A DNA stretch of 64,000 nucleotides, taken from contig NZ_GL872282.1 of NCBI RefSeq assembly GCF_000191065.1, positions 42,683-106,682 on the forward strand, written 5' to 3'. The notes under the pieces were generated by a model. It was not told the origin of the DNA. It did no database searches and worked only from the letters and a program-made list of their open reading frames with translations. A program made the position numbers and the translations under genes. Shown here one piece after another: positions 1-8,733 of this stretch (position 1 is its first letter; each line of letters opens with the position of its first letter). This DNA comes from Prevotella multiformis DSM 16608 (GTDB lineage: Bacteria; Bacteroidota; Bacteroidia; Bacteroidales; Bacteroidaceae).

Positions 1-381
1 GCGCATCATCGAAGATGACAAATCGAGTGTTATCTCCTTGACTGTCTTTCGTTTAGAAAGGTTTATCTTCTTGAGAACCTGGATGACGTCCTCAGCCTTG
101 GTCCCTTTAACCACAGCTACCAAAGTCCCTTTTCCGCCCTTTCCCGCCTTGTTGGTCAGAAAAGTATAAACCTCGCCACTGCTTAGACAGGTCTCATCAA
201 TACTTAGACTCTCTCCTATGTTATCTTCAAACAATAGCCAGTCTTGAGCATGATCCAACTGATTCCAGCTACGATAATCACTGAAATGTTCCTTGTACTG
301 TGTGGATAACAGCTTGCCATTTACGCCATAGTGCGCACCAATGCTTGCGATGCTCTCTGCAGTGGACTCAATTCTATTCTT
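1..381 (-). mobile_element. ISAon1-type transposase, catalytic part (partial)
   Basis: The reading frame is open from about position 381 leftward off the window edge. It contains LSIDETCLSSGEVYTF and GTLVAVVKGT, typical of the DDE part of ISAon1/ISL3-like Bacteroidetes transposases, in which the Asp-containing 'IDET' strand is part of the catalytic fold. It lies just downstream of, and in a different frame from, the N-terminal transposase ORF at 374-718. The junction is a T6A4 run followed by the upstream ORF's stop. Reading through would need a +1 change (for example loss of one A), so either two separate proteins or slippage is possible. The gene is cut by the window edge, so its completeness is unknown. 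I am confident of the family and not of the expression mechanism. Confidence 0.75.
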
Positions 382-718
382 TTAAAAAAGAAACGAACTC
401 GGGAGATAGTCTACTGCCCTCAGCCGTCAAATCATCATATGAATAAGTAAAGATCTCTCCGTTGGAACTGTCACGCCACTTGCGACGGCGGACATGGAGG
501 TAAACTGCTTTGCCACGAAGGGGAAAGTCCTGAATAACACGCTCGCTGGTAAAACCATAACTGCTTACAGTGCCTAACTTATGGTCTGACTTTTCCATGA
601 AGTTACGCTCGTCAAGCCAAAAGTCAAACTGCGAAACACTCTCGTGAATATCGACAACATCAAAGTAGTCGGCAAGTACATCTGGAAAGATGCAACGTAA
701 TAATTGGTGACTCTTCAT
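374..718 (-). CDS. ISAon1 family transposase, N-terminal region protein
   Basis: A 114-residue protein starting MKSHQLLRCIFPDVLADYF, with a basic segment around KAVYLHVRRRKWRD near residues 70-83. This matches the small first ORF typical of ISAon1-type elements, thought to be the DNA-binding zinc-ribbon/HTH-like part of the transposase. It ends in a run TTTTTTAAAAG just before the catalytic ORF (1-381). A TACCTTTG box at 723-730 (minus strand) sits only 4 nt before the ATG, too close for a normal leader. The outer end of the element was not located with certainty; it probably lies between 720 and 800. Confidence 0.75.
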   Translation of the reverse strand: MKSHQLLRCIFPDVLADYFDVVDIHESVSQFDFWLDERNFMEKSDHKLGTVSSYGFTSERVIQDFPLRGKAVYLHVRRRKWRDSSNGEIFTYSYDDLTAEGSRLSPEFVSFLKE

Positions 719-857
719 GATGCAAAGGTAATAAATACTTATGGAATTGTGTGCTTAAGAGGATAGGCTTGCAACTGGGTTTTAGGACTGACCCGAAAGA
801 ATCCATATCAGGCCGAAGATCAGTCGAAGATACAGAGAAGAGGAAAAAAAGGGGGAA

Positions 858-951
858 TAAAAAAAGTCCCAGACTGTTGTCTGGGACTGAAAGATTACCT
901 GTCTCACGACAACTAATCTTCTAACCTTAATAATCTAATACCATGAAAAAC
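858..951 (-). ncRNA. Candidate structured small RNA or orphan leader with terminator
   Basis: The minus strand carries a promoter (958-989), then about 90 nt with two clear hairpins. The first is at 892-919: arms AGATTA/TAATCT, a 2x2 internal loop, then TGTC/GACA closed by a GTGA (GNRA-type) tetraloop. The second is at 865-888: arms AGTCCCAGAC/GTCTGGGACT with a 4-nt loop, followed on the minus strand by seven T residues, an intrinsic terminator. No ORF of useful length fits. It could be a free small RNA, or a leader/attenuator whose downstream gene was displaced by the insertion sequence. I do not recognise it as a named Rfam family. The transcript start is inferred from the promoter. Confidence 0.6.
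865..888 (-). terminator. Intrinsic terminator of candidate sRNA
   Basis: A perfect 10-bp stem AGTCCCAGAC/GTCTGGGACT with a TGTT (TTGT region) loop, followed on the minus strand by a T7 tract (plus-strand A-run at 858-865). It could also end the GH125 transcript. Confidence 0.8.
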
Positions 952-957
952 ACGATG

Positions 958-989
958 CAAAGATATCCGTATTTTGTTATATTTGCAAA
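958..989 (-). promoter_or_regulatory. Bacteroidetes-type promoter for candidate sRNA
   Basis: On the minus strand a TTTG (plus 986-989) is followed after 20 nt by TATCTTTG (plus 958-965). This matches the known Bacteroidetes primary sigma consensus (TTTG, 19-21 nt, TAnnTTTG). The predicted start is near 951. Confidence 0.65.
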
Positions 990-1080
990 TATAAAACGTT
1001 AAATAAATTAAATCATTGGTTATTTGTCAAGTTATGGACAAAATAACTTGACATACATATACTTAAAGCTCCATTTTTTC

Positions 1081-2556
1081 TTACCTTATGCTATTTAACA
1101 GCTTCAGTTTCCCGTCATTGACCAGTTTGATGATCAGTTCACCGAAGAGGGTATTCTGCCAGGCAAACCAGTCACGGGTGTATTTTGTCGCATCATCCTT
1201 GTTGAAGCTCTCGTGCATGAATCCAGTACCCGCATCCGTGTTCATCAGCATCTCGATACATTTCCGTATTTCCTCGTCATCATGTGAGGTGAAGGCACGC
1301 ATCATGATGGACATCGGCCATATCATGTCATACCCTACATGAGGACCGCCGATTCCTTCCCCGGCCCTGCCGCGGAAGAAGTATGGATTGTCTTCGCTCC
1401 ACACATAGCGGCGTGTGTTCTGGTACACGGGGTCGTCGATGTCAATGTCACCGAGATAGGGCATTGCCAGCAGACTTGGCACATTGGCATCATCCATCAG
1501 GAAGTGATTGCCAAAGCCGTCCACTTCATAAGCGTATATCTTTCCATATTTCGGATGATTGTACACGGCATATTTCTGCAGGGCAGCGCTTACCTCATCG
1601 GCAAGACCGGTGCATTGAGCAGCGAGGTCAGCCCGTCCATTCACCTTGTCCAATATCTTTGCTGCCTTTCGCAAAGAAGTCACAGCCATGAAGTTGGATG
1701 GGACGAGAAACTGCAGTGTGGTTGCATCATCGGACGGCCGGAAGGCGGAGGCTATCAGTCCTACGGGCTTAACGGGTGCCCCCCACCCTGCATTGTTCAT
1801 GGTATCCAGCGCACGGTCCGTAACGCGCAGAAACCGATAGCTCCCCTTTCCCTCTTTTTTCTGCTGTTCGCGGAAAGTCTTGAGGATATTCCCAACCGCC
1901 TTGATCCATTCAGCCCCAAAGACACTTGTATCGCCTGTCACTTTCCAGTACTCAAAGGCAAGTCGGATGGGATAACAGAGAGAATCAATCTCGTATTTGC
2001 GTTCATGCAGTTCCGGTTTCATGTCCGTCTCATCACTCATCCAATTGCCGTCAGGGTCAGGCACTCTGTTGAAAGCATTGGCATAAGGGTCTATGTTGAT
2101 ACATTTCAACTGTCGGTTGATGACTCCTGCCAGCATTCTCTTCAGTTTCCGGTCCTTGCCGGCCAGCTGTAAATAGGGCCATACCTGTGCGCCGGAGTCG
2201 CGCAGCCACATGGCGGCAATGTCACCTGTATAGACGAAAGTATCTGGCGACCCGTCGACATCTTCACTGTAATGGACAGTAGTATCTAACGTGTTCGGAA
2301 AACAATTCTCAAACATCCAGGCCAGACGTCTGTTGTTCAGCTGTCGTACGATGCGTTGTATCTCTTTCTCAACAGCTTCTGAATGGAAAAGACGGTCGGC
2401 CTCTTTCGGACGCTTGGAAGGAAACTTCACGGCATCAGCCGGGCAGCAAAGCCCTTTTTCCAAAGCCGTACAGTTGATACTTGCGGCATCGCCAGACTGT
2501 GCCTGTAATGCCATGAGGGCAGTTAGTAGTGTGGAAATATAGGTAATCTTTCTCAT
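1081..2556 (-). CDS. GH125 exo-alpha-1,6-mannosidase, secreted
   Basis: A 491-residue protein with a signal peptide (about residues 1-24) and one glycoside hydrolase family 125 domain over most of its length. GH125 enzymes remove terminal alpha-1,6-linked mannose, by inversion, from N-glycans or yeast mannan. Family hallmarks are visible: MWLRDSG (residues 116-122), the probable catalytic acid Asp191 in YEIDSLCYP, and the probable base Glu449 in GFMHESFN. Length is normal for the family. The protein is probably periplasmic or surface-located. It stands alone, with no SusC/SusD pair nearby in the window, so its substrate cannot be read from context. The 348 bp upstream carry a dispersed repeat. 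Confidence 0.93.
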   Translation of the reverse strand: MRKITYISTLLTALMALQAQSGDAASINCTALEKGLCCPADAVKFPSKRPKEADRLFHSEAVEKEIQRIVRQLNNRRLAWMFENCFPNTLDTTVHYSEDVDGSPDTFVYTGDIAAMWLRDSGAQVWPYLQLAGKDRKLKRMLAGVINRQLKCINIDPYANAFNRVPDPDGNWMSDETDMKPELHERKYEIDSLCYPIRLAFEYWKVTGDTSVFGAEWIKAVGNILKTFREQQKKEGKGSYRFLRVTDRALDTMNNAGWGAPVKPVGLIASAFRPSDDATTLQFLVPSNFMAVTSLRKAAKILDKVNGRADLAAQCTGLADEVSAALQKYAVYNHPKYGKIYAYEVDGFGNHFLMDDANVPSLLAMPYLGDIDIDDPVYQNTRRYVWSEDNPYFFRGRAGEGIGGPHVGYDMIWPMSIMMRAFTSHDDEEIRKCIEMLMNTDAGTGFMHESFNKDDATKYTRDWFAWQNTLFGELIIKLVNDGKLKLLNSIR

Positions 2557-2904
2557 ACGTTATGATTGGTTTTTTATTTATTGTTGTTCAGTATAACTTA
2601 AAAGGTCATGGACTTCTATGCGTGACTTCCTTCCGATCGGTATTTTTCCATCGGCTTTGGAAGAGCAGGTTTCCCTCATCAGATATAGTACATCGGTTTC
2701 TGTTTTTTTGCGGCAGGCTGTTTTCTTCCGGTCCATAGATTGAAAGCGTAAGGGGTCTCAACACGACTGGTGTTTGCCAACGGTACCATCGGTGTCGGGC
2801 ATCAGCACACCGGCAGGAGGCCAGCTTTATCCCCGTCACAGCTTCATCTACCCAGTGCGAATGGCCGGTTGATACGGAGGGCGTTTATCGGGCAGCAGTA
2901 GTCC
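2557..2904. other. Intergenic region, no gene; holds dispersed repeat
   Basis: No convincing gene. The 77-codon minus-strand frame here (2606-2839) has an unlikely composition. The only structure seen is a hairpin-forming repeat at 2787-2840, which recurs at 54228-54280. Confidence 0.6.
2787..2840 (+). repeat. Dispersed hairpin repeat, copy 1
   Basis: About 50 bp similar to the minus strand of 54228-54280. The shared core is GTGTCGGGCATC(A/G)GCACA, followed by a matching AGGCC...TT...ATYCC tail. A 6-bp stem CGGTGT/ACACCG encloses an 11-nt loop. In the other copy the 3' arm is ACATTG, which keeps pairing through G-T pairs. The function is unknown. Confidence 0.55.
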
Positions 2905-4002
2905 TTATCCAAATTCATTGATGCAATCGACGACTTTCCGACAGTCTTCATCGCTCATTGCAGGATTGCAGGGCAAGGACAATTCCTGCCTGTGCAGGGC
3001 TTCCGTGACCGGATAGTGCAGACCGTTCCATTCCTGATAGGCCTGTTGCCGGTGAGGGGGGATGGGATAATGGATCATCGTCCCGATGCCCTTGTCCTTC
3101 AAATACTGCTGCAATCTGTCGCGTGAAGGACAGAAAACCGGAAAGATATGATAGACGTTGTCCCTTTCACGGTCGTCCGTCAATCTCACTTGTGGATGCT
3201 TGATCGTCTCATGATAGACCGTAGCTATCGTCTTGCGGCGGCGGTTCTCCTCTTCCAGATAGTTCAGCTTCACATTCAGTACGGCAGCCTGAATCTCATC
3301 CATGCGGCTGTTGATCCCTTTGAACTGAAACTCATACTTACGTGCCGAACCATAGTTGGCAATGCTGCGGATGGTCTGTGCCAACTCTTCATCATCAGTC
3401 GTTACGGCTCCCGCATCACCCAGTGCTCCGAGGTTCTTGCCCGGATAAAAGCTGTGGGCGGCTGCATTACCGAGACTTCCCGTGCGCCTCTCACCGAACC
3501 GACAGCCATGTGCCTGCGCATTGTCTTCAACAAGAAGCAGCTTATGACGCTGGCAAAGGTCACCAATCAGCGGAGTGTAAGAACAGCGGCCATAAAGATG
3601 TACCAGCATGATGGCGCGTGTCCTCTCGGTGATGGTGGCTTCAACAAGCTCGTCGTCCAGTTCAAGGGTATTGATGTCCGGCTCCACCAACACCGGGGTC
3701 AGCCTGTTTTCAGTTATTGCAAGAATCGTTGCAATGTATGTATTGGCCGGAACAACAACCTCATCACCCGCTTTCAATTGTCCTAACTCCATATAGGCAC
3801 GGAGGATGAGGCTGAGTGCGTCCAGCCCGTTTCCACAGGTCACACAGTGTTCGGTACCGATGAACCGGGCATAATTCTGCTCGAACAGGTTCGTTTCCTG
3901 TCCTTGCAGATACCATCCGGAACGCACGACACGTTCAACGGCATTGGCGATTTCATCGCCGTGGAGGTCTGTTATATCTTTGAGAGATAGGTAGTCGATC
4001 AT
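2905..4002 (-). CDS. DegT/DnrJ/EryC1/StrS sugar aminotransferase (FdtB-like)
   Basis: A 365-residue PLP-dependent aminotransferase of the sugar aminotransferase (fold type I) family. It has [11 protein letters not shown] at about 82-92, [10 protein letters not shown] at 157-166 (Asp160 contacts the PLP ring nitrogen) and [15 protein letters not shown], whose Lys189 should form the PLP aldimine. With an FdtA-like 3,4-ketoisomerase and RfbB in the same cluster, the likely reaction is transamination at C3 of dTDP-3-keto-6-deoxyhexose, giving dTDP-Fuc3N or dTDP-Qui3N. The epimer cannot be decided from sequence. The start lies 1 nt after the stop of the acyltransferase gene, so the two are almost certainly co-transcribed. 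Confidence 0.9.
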   Translation of the reverse strand: MIDYLSLKDITDLHGDEIANAVERVVRSGWYLQGQETNLFEQNYARFIGTEHCVTCGNGLDALSLILRAYMELGQLKAGDEVVVPANTYIATILAITENRLTPVLVEPDINTLELDDELVEATITERTRAIMLVHLYGRCSYTPLIGDLCQRHKLLLVEDNAQAHGCRFGERRTGSLGNAAAHSFYPGKNLGALGDAGAVTTDDEELAQTIRSIANYGSARKYEFQFKGINSRMDEIQAAVLNVKLNYLEEENRRRKTIATVYHETIKHPQVRLTDDRERDNVYHIFPVFCPSRDRLQQYLKDKGIGTMIHYPIPPHRQQAYQEWNGLHYPVTEALHRQELSLPCNPAMSDEDCRKVVDCINEFG

Positions 4003-4003
4003 T

Positions 4004-4990
4004 TTATTTACGTATTGTTGGAAGACAAGAAGAAGTGAGTAGATCTCCAGTTATCTCCCATTCATATTGGTCGTAACATACAGCCCGTCCTCCAAAGCCT
4101 TCCTTTTGCTGAATTAACCCTGCATTGAGAAAACATCCGGAGTCCTCATTTGAAGTGCCAAAGTCGAAGTAGTGTACATCTTTATAGTCTTCTTTGATAA
4201 TCTGATAACAAATGGCATCAATGGCATGAAGTTCCTTCCCCTCCGAAGTAGCAGATATATACTGTGTATGAATGACGTTATGTGTGGTATAAAGCAGGAT
4301 TCCTGCGAGGTATTTCTCATCTTGTCTGGCCATATACAAAGGAGTGTTGTCGGGAAACCGACGATGTAGCAAGGTCATTTCTTCAAGTGAATGGACAGGC
4401 TTCGCATGGTGTACTTCTCGTAAGTTTGCCGTAAGTATATTCCAAAACAGGCTTAACTTCTCACTATTTCGTTCGATTATCAGATTCTCTTTTAGGGAAC
4501 TTTTAACACCATGACGTCTATCCCTTCTCCATTTTACAGGGTTTGTCTGATCAACAGCAGACGCTATATACCGATATTTAAGGTGCGCTCTACAGACGTG
4601 AAAGAGTGCGTATAAATCTTCTTCCGCTGGTATTTTATGGTAGATCCAAGGGATGCATTTATAAAGGACACGCCGTATTCCATGTGCATAGAGGAATCTG
4701 TTGATTTCAAGGAAAGCCTCACATACACCTACGGCAGTCGCAGTTGCATTTGTAATAAGTCCTCCATAGGTCAGTCCCTGATGTGAGCAAATTGTTGCAC
4801 CGACCCTATTGGCAGGTAAAAGGGCATAGAGCCGTCCTTCCCGATAGATCATCAACGAGCAATCAAGGAACCTGTCGGCATGATAATCCATGTAAGAACG
4901 ATTGAAAAGGAATGTCCCTTGCTTCGATTTCTGCACGAAGTCATCCCATTCAGATTCCTGTTCTTTAGTGTATTGCCTTACTTCAAACAT
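4004..4990 (-). CDS. GNAT/FemAB-like acyltransferase
   Basis: A 328-residue soluble protein resembling the FemAB-like GNAT acyltransferases (Acetyltransf_6 type). It has a C-terminal segment [20 protein letters not shown] and [14 protein letters not shown] (roughly residues 245-295). Its place between an FdtA-like isomerase and an FdtB-like aminotransferase suggests it N-acylates the new amino sugar, but this family also includes aminoacyl transferases acting elsewhere, so the acyl donor is unknown. The DNA is more AT-rich than its neighbours, as often seen in exchanged polysaccharide genes. Its stop nearly touches the fdtB-like start (1 nt), and 119 bp separate it from the isomerase gene. 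Confidence 0.75.
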   Translation of the reverse strand: MFEVRQYTKEQESEWDDFVQKSKQGTFLFNRSYMDYHADRFLDCSLMIYREGRLYALLPANRVGATICSHQGLTYGGLITNATATAVGVCEAFLEINRFLYAHGIRRVLYKCIPWIYHKIPAEEDLYALFHVCRAHLKYRYIASAVDQTNPVKWRRDRRHGVKSSLKENLIIERNSEKLSLFWNILTANLREVHHAKPVHSLEEMTLLHRRFPDNTPLYMARQDEKYLAGILLYTTHNVIHTQYISATSEGKELHAIDAICYQIIKEDYKDVHYFDFGTSNEDSGCFLNAGLIQQKEGFGGRAVCYDQYEWEITGDLLTSSCLPTIRK

Positions 4991-5109
4991 TCTATATCAA
5001 GATTTATACGTGGCTCAATAAAGGCCGGGGTCTGTCGAGCACGTCAAGACCAGTACTGTCAAGGTTATTAATCCTATGCTGATCCTGGGATAAAAGCATT
5101 GCCTCATAA

Positions 5110-5529
5110 CTACTTATGGCTTAAATAGTCGATAAAATCATCATAGTTGCGGATGTAGTCGGCCTCGTCAAAGGGATCTTCAGCCAATACAAGGCACACA
5201 GCACCCGACGAGAAGTCATCGAGTGTGCGCCATAGATCTGTGTTGACGAGCAATCCCTGATAAGGATGATTCAGCAGGAAGGACTCTTTCCCATGGCCAT
5301 CGTCCAGCGTAACAGTGAATGATCCGCTTACAGCAATAATGAATTCACGGCAATGCTTATGTGCATGCCCCCCTCTGGAAGTACCTGATGGGACATCATA
5401 GGTCCAATAAGCCCGGGCCATCTGAAAGGGTATGTCCTTCATTCCCTGGGCTACGGTCAGGTTGCCACGAGGGTCGACTACCTTCTGTAATGAGATGATC
5501 TTCCCTAATGAAGTCGGCTTGTCTTTCAT
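5110..5529 (-). CDS. fdtA: dTDP-4-oxo-6-deoxy-glucose 3,4-ketoisomerase (FdtA/QdtA-like)
   Basis: A cupin of the WxcM-like/FdtA family that moves the keto group of dTDP-4-keto-6-deoxyglucose from C4 to C3. It shows RGGHAHKHCREF, whose two histidines (55 and 57, counted from the ATG) are the catalytic/binding pair of the family, then LDDGHG, GLLVNTDLWRTLDDFSSGAVCLVLA and YIRNYDDFIDYL. Two starts are possible: GTG at 5556, only 2 nt after the purT stop, or ATG at 5529. I chose the ATG because it gives the usual family length of about 139 residues. Translational coupling with purT would favour the GTG. The product feeds the aminotransferase at 2905-4002. Confidence 0.88.
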   Translation of the reverse strand: MKDKPTSLGKIISLQKVVDPRGNLTVAQGMKDIPFQMARAYWTYDVPSGTSRGGHAHKHCREFIIAVSGSFTVTLDDGHGKESFLLNHPYQGLLVNTDLWRTLDDFSSGAVCLVLAEDPFDEADYIRNYDDFIDYLSHK

Positions 5530-5557
5530 CTCCTCAATTTCCTGTTTTCCAGACACT

Positions 5558-6739
5558 TCACTTCTTCATATACGGGTCAGTGCCTAATACGGTCTCTGCC
5601 ACACGTCTCGCCTTCCTGCGAAGAGCATCCATATCGGTGCCGACATCACCATAGCAGAGTGCTACCCCCATACGTCTCCCCACATGAGCAACCGGCTTGC
5701 CGAAGATGCGCAGACGTGTGCGGTCTTCCCCGCAGGCGTCTGTCAGGTGATACGACAATGGCTTTCCCGATTCAACCGGAGAAAGGATGACGGCCGAACA
5801 GCCTGCATGCTCCAGATGGACGGCCGGTATCGGCAGCCCCATCACAGCACGGAAATGTAATTCAAATTCATTGAAATTCGTTGTGTGTGCCAAAGTGACC
5901 ATCCCAGTATCGTGCGGACGGGGAGACAGCTCGGAGAAGATGACCTCCCCTTGCTTTGTCAGGAAGAACTCGACACCCCATATACCATACCCTGTCAGAG
6001 CACGTGTCACTTCGCCGGCGATGTGTTCAGCCTGTCTCAGAGCTTCTTCCGGGAGGGCAAAGGGCTGCCAGCTCTCGCGATAGTCGCCGCCTTTCTGCAC
6101 ATGACCGATAGGGGGACAGAAGAGAGTCGGGCCGTTCTTCTGGGTAACGGTCAGCAAGGTGAACTCGCTTTCAAAGTCGATGAACTCTTCTATAATGACC
6201 TCTTTTACATCGCCGCGCGCCCCTTCCATGGCGTTCCTGTAAGCTTCTGCCAGTTCTTCGTCATTGTGGACGTAGCTCTGCCCATGTCCGCTGGAACTCA
6301 TCAGAGGCTTTACCACACATGGGAAACCGATTACATCCGCAGCCGTCTTGAACTCATCATAAGACTTGGCATAGAAGTATTTTGCCGTTCTCAATCCCAG
6401 ATCGAGTGCGGCAAGATCACGTATGGCACGCCGGTTCATCGTGAAATTAACGGCGCGTGCCGATGGAGCGACTTGTATTCCTCTCTGTTCGTAGTCGAGC
6501 AGCCGCTCCGTACGGATCGCCTCTATCTCGGGAACAATCAGGTCGGGGGCATGAAACTCGACCACAGCATCAAGAGCCGTACCGTCAAGCATGTCTATCA
6601 CTTCCGACTCATCGGCCACCTGCATCGCCGGCGCATTGTCATAACTGTCGCAGGCAATGACGTACTGGCCTGCGCGCTTTACCGCAATGGCGAACTCCTT
6701 TCCCAGCTCGCCGGAACCTAATAACAAGATTTTCTTCAT
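5558..6739 (-). CDS. purT: Formate-dependent phosphoribosylglycinamide formyltransferase PurT
   Basis: A 393-residue ATP-grasp enzyme that makes formyl-GAR from GAR, formate and ATP in purine synthesis (the folate-free third step). The N-terminal [17 protein letters not shown] (8-24), central [16 protein letters not shown] (about 150-165) and [16 protein letters not shown] (about 270-285, metal/ATP site) are those of PurT, at full length. It sits within the sugar cluster, 1-2 nt before the fdtA-like gene and 196 bp after rfbB. This is an odd guest in such a set, and the operon order probably reflects shared transcription rather than shared function. Confidence 0.95.
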   Translation of the reverse strand: MKKILLLGSGELGKEFAIAVKRAGQYVIACDSYDNAPAMQVADESEVIDMLDGTALDAVVEFHAPDLIVPEIEAIRTERLLDYEQRGIQVAPSARAVNFTMNRRAIRDLAALDLGLRTAKYFYAKSYDEFKTAADVIGFPCVVKPLMSSSGHGQSYVHNDEELAEAYRNAMEGARGDVKEVIIEEFIDFESEFTLLTVTQKNGPTLFCPPIGHVQKGGDYRESWQPFALPEEALRQAEHIAGEVTRALTGYGIWGVEFFLTKQGEVIFSELSPRPHDTGMVTLAHTTNFNEFELHFRAVMGLPIPAVHLEHAGCSAVILSPVESGKPLSYHLTDACGEDRTRLRIFGKPVAHVGRRMGVALCYGDVGTDMDALRRKARRVAETVLGTDPYMKK

Positions 6740-6935
6740 GTGAGGTGTTGTTTATATATAATGTAAAAGGGTGTGATTCTCAAGATCCTTGCCTGTCGTC
6801 CCAGTTCCATCAGGGATGGACCGGCGAGATCCCTTGTAAATCCGGTCTGATATCATGCGGGTGTCTGGAATCAACTGCAGATTTGATGCTTATCTGTTAT
6901 TTCCATATTGCAGTTTGCCGTGGACACCTTGCATT

Positions 6936-8090
6936 TTATCTTCCTTTCTTCGTGTACATCCTATCGTAGTATTTCTGGTAATCTCCCGAAGTGACCTCCC
7001 GGATCCAGTCTTGATGTTCCAGATTCCATCGGATCGTCTTCACGATGCCGTCAGCAAACATTGTCTCAGGATACCATCCCAGCTCATTCTTGATCTTTGT
7101 CGGATCAATGGCGTAACGTGCATCATGTCCGAGACGGTCGGGGACATACGTGATCAGATGCTCATTGATCCAGCTGATGTCAATATCCCCATGACTGTCC
7201 TTTTCCTGTTTCTTGAGGATATTGCGCAGACTTTTGTCCGCCTCCATCATGTCATGGATGGTCCTGATGGTGAGTTTGACAATGTCTATGTTCTTCATCT
7301 CATTGTGACCGCCTACATTATAGACTTCCCCCTCACGTCCTTCACGTACGACCATATCAATGGCTTTGCAATGGTCTTCCACGTAAAGCCAGTCGCGTAC
7401 ATTCAGTCCTTCTCCATAGACAGGGAGCTTCTTCCCTTCGAGAATGTTATTGATAATCAGCGGTATCAGCTTCTCCGGGAAATGATAAGGTCCATAGTTG
7501 TTGGAACAGCGCGTGATACTGACGGGCATGTGGTAGGTATCCCGATAAGCCATTACAAACAGGTCGGCACTGGTCTTGCTGGCTGAATAAGGGCTATGCG
7601 GACAAAGCGGTGTCTGTTCGGTGAAGTACCCTTCTGTCCCCAGGGAGCCGTACACCTCGTCGGTAGACACCTGATGATAACGTTTCCCTGTCTTCCATAC
7701 AGGATAACCCTGCTCGTCCTTGCCGGTCACCCATGCGCGGCGTGCAGCGTCCAAGAGATTCTGCGTACCGAGAATGTTGACGGAGAGAAAGAGCTGAGGG
7801 TCTTCTATCGAACGGTCGACATGGCTCTCTGCCGCAAAGTTGACAAGATAATCAATATCGTTCTCTGCAAACAGCCGGTCGACGAGTTCCCGGTCACGGA
7901 TGTCACCTTTCACAAACACACAACGTTTACCGTCTATGTCCTCTTTGATGGTGCCAAGATTTCCGGCATATGTGAGCGCATCGAGAATGATTACCTTGAT
8001 ATCTTCGTTTGCATACTTTCTGTGAAGCAGGTACTTGATGTAGTTAGCGCCGATGAAGCCGGCAGCTCCGGTTACTAAATAGGTTTTCAT
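6936..8090 (-). CDS. rfbB: dTDP-glucose 4,6-dehydratase RfbB
   Basis: A 384-residue extended short-chain dehydrogenase. It has a Rossmann motif TGAAGFIGANY (7-17), the Thr/Asp/Glu signature STDEVYG (142-148) and YSASK (168-172, Tyr/Lys pair). The enzyme converts dTDP-glucose to dTDP-4-keto-6-deoxyglucose, the branch point for rhamnose and for 3-amino-3,6-dideoxyhexoses. No rfbA, rfbC or rfbD lies beside it, while the 3,4-ketoisomerase and aminotransferase do, which points to the amino-sugar branch here. It is slightly longer than enterobacterial RfbB, as usual in Bacteroidetes. Confidence 0.95.
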   Translation of the reverse strand: MKTYLVTGAAGFIGANYIKYLLHRKYANEDIKVIILDALTYAGNLGTIKEDIDGKRCVFVKGDIRDRELVDRLFAENDIDYLVNFAAESHVDRSIEDPQLFLSVNILGTQNLLDAARRAWVTGKDEQGYPVWKTGKRYHQVSTDEVYGSLGTEGYFTEQTPLCPHSPYSASKTSADLFVMAYRDTYHMPVSITRCSNNYGPYHFPEKLIPLIINNILEGKKLPVYGEGLNVRDWLYVEDHCKAIDMVVREGREGEVYNVGGHNEMKNIDIVKLTIRTIHDMMEADKSLRNILKKQEKDSHGDIDISWINEHLITYVPDRLGHDARYAIDPTKIKNELGWYPETMFADGIVKTIRWNLEHQDWIREVTSGDYQKYYDRMYTKKGR

Positions 8091-8223
8091 ATCTTCTGTT
8101 TATTTTATATTCCTTACTTTTACTGCATTCCCGGCGGATATGATGCACAATATCCTGACTGAGGCCGGAAAGCGGAGACGGCTCACTCCCCCTCCCTGTA
8201 CACAGCCGGGCAAAGCCTGAAGA

Positions 8224-8733
8224 TCAAAGCGCCGCCAGCTTGTCTCCCAGTGTGATGACTTCACAGTCCGAGAATTTATTGCCCTCAATGTTCAGTCTGA
8301 CCAAGGTGCGTTCCTTGTGCCATCCCCGCATACCTGCCGCACCAGGATTGATATGCAGCAGATTCAGTGTTCTGTCGAACTGTATCTTGAGGATGTGCGA
8401 ATGTCCGTCGACGAAGAGGTCGGGCGGCGAAGCATAGAGCATACGCTGTACCGAACGGTCGTAGCGTCCGGGATATCCGCCGATATGTTTCAGCAGCACA
8501 TCCACTTCCTCGCACCGGAAGCGCAGTATGTCACGGTAGCGTGCCCGCATGTCGTAGTCGTCGATATTGCCGCAGACGGCACGGAAGACGGGTTTCATCG
8601 CCTCGAACCTGTCCGCCACCTCCATCGATCCGATGTCACCGGCATGCCATATCTCATCACATTCACCAAGATAATACTCGTACTTGTCATCCCAGTAGCC
8701 ATGGGTGTCAGAGAGAATCCCGATCCGTTTCAT
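8224..8733 (-). CDS. YfcE/MJ0936-type metallophosphoesterase
   Basis: A 169-residue calcineurin-like phosphoesterase with all family metal-binding blocks in order: SDTHG (8-12), HAGDIG (30-35), GNIDDYD (about 55-61), GHSHIL and HINPGAAGM near the C-terminus. Related enzymes such as E. coli YfcE hydrolyse phosphodiesters with manganese; the natural substrate is not known. Its ATG overlaps the stop of the upstream kinase-like gene by 4 bp (ATGA), so the two are translationally coupled. Confidence 0.88.
   Translation of the reverse strand: MKRIGILSDTHGYWDDKYEYYLGECDEIWHAGDIGSMEVADRFEAMKPVFRAVCGNIDDYDMRARYRDILRFRCEEVDVLLKHIGGYPGRYDRSVQRMLYASPPDLFVDGHSHILKIQFDRTLNLLHINPGAAGMRGWHKERTLVRLNIEGNKFSDCEVITLGDKLAAL

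Noticed and set aside
1339-2172. 277-codon plus-strand frame inside the GH125 gene
   Set aside because: Antisense shadow; the GH125 catalytic residues lie on the other strand.
2606-2839. 77-codon minus-strand ORF between the GH125 and fdtB-like genes
   Set aside because: Unusual composition and it overlaps the dispersed hairpin repeat; no family.
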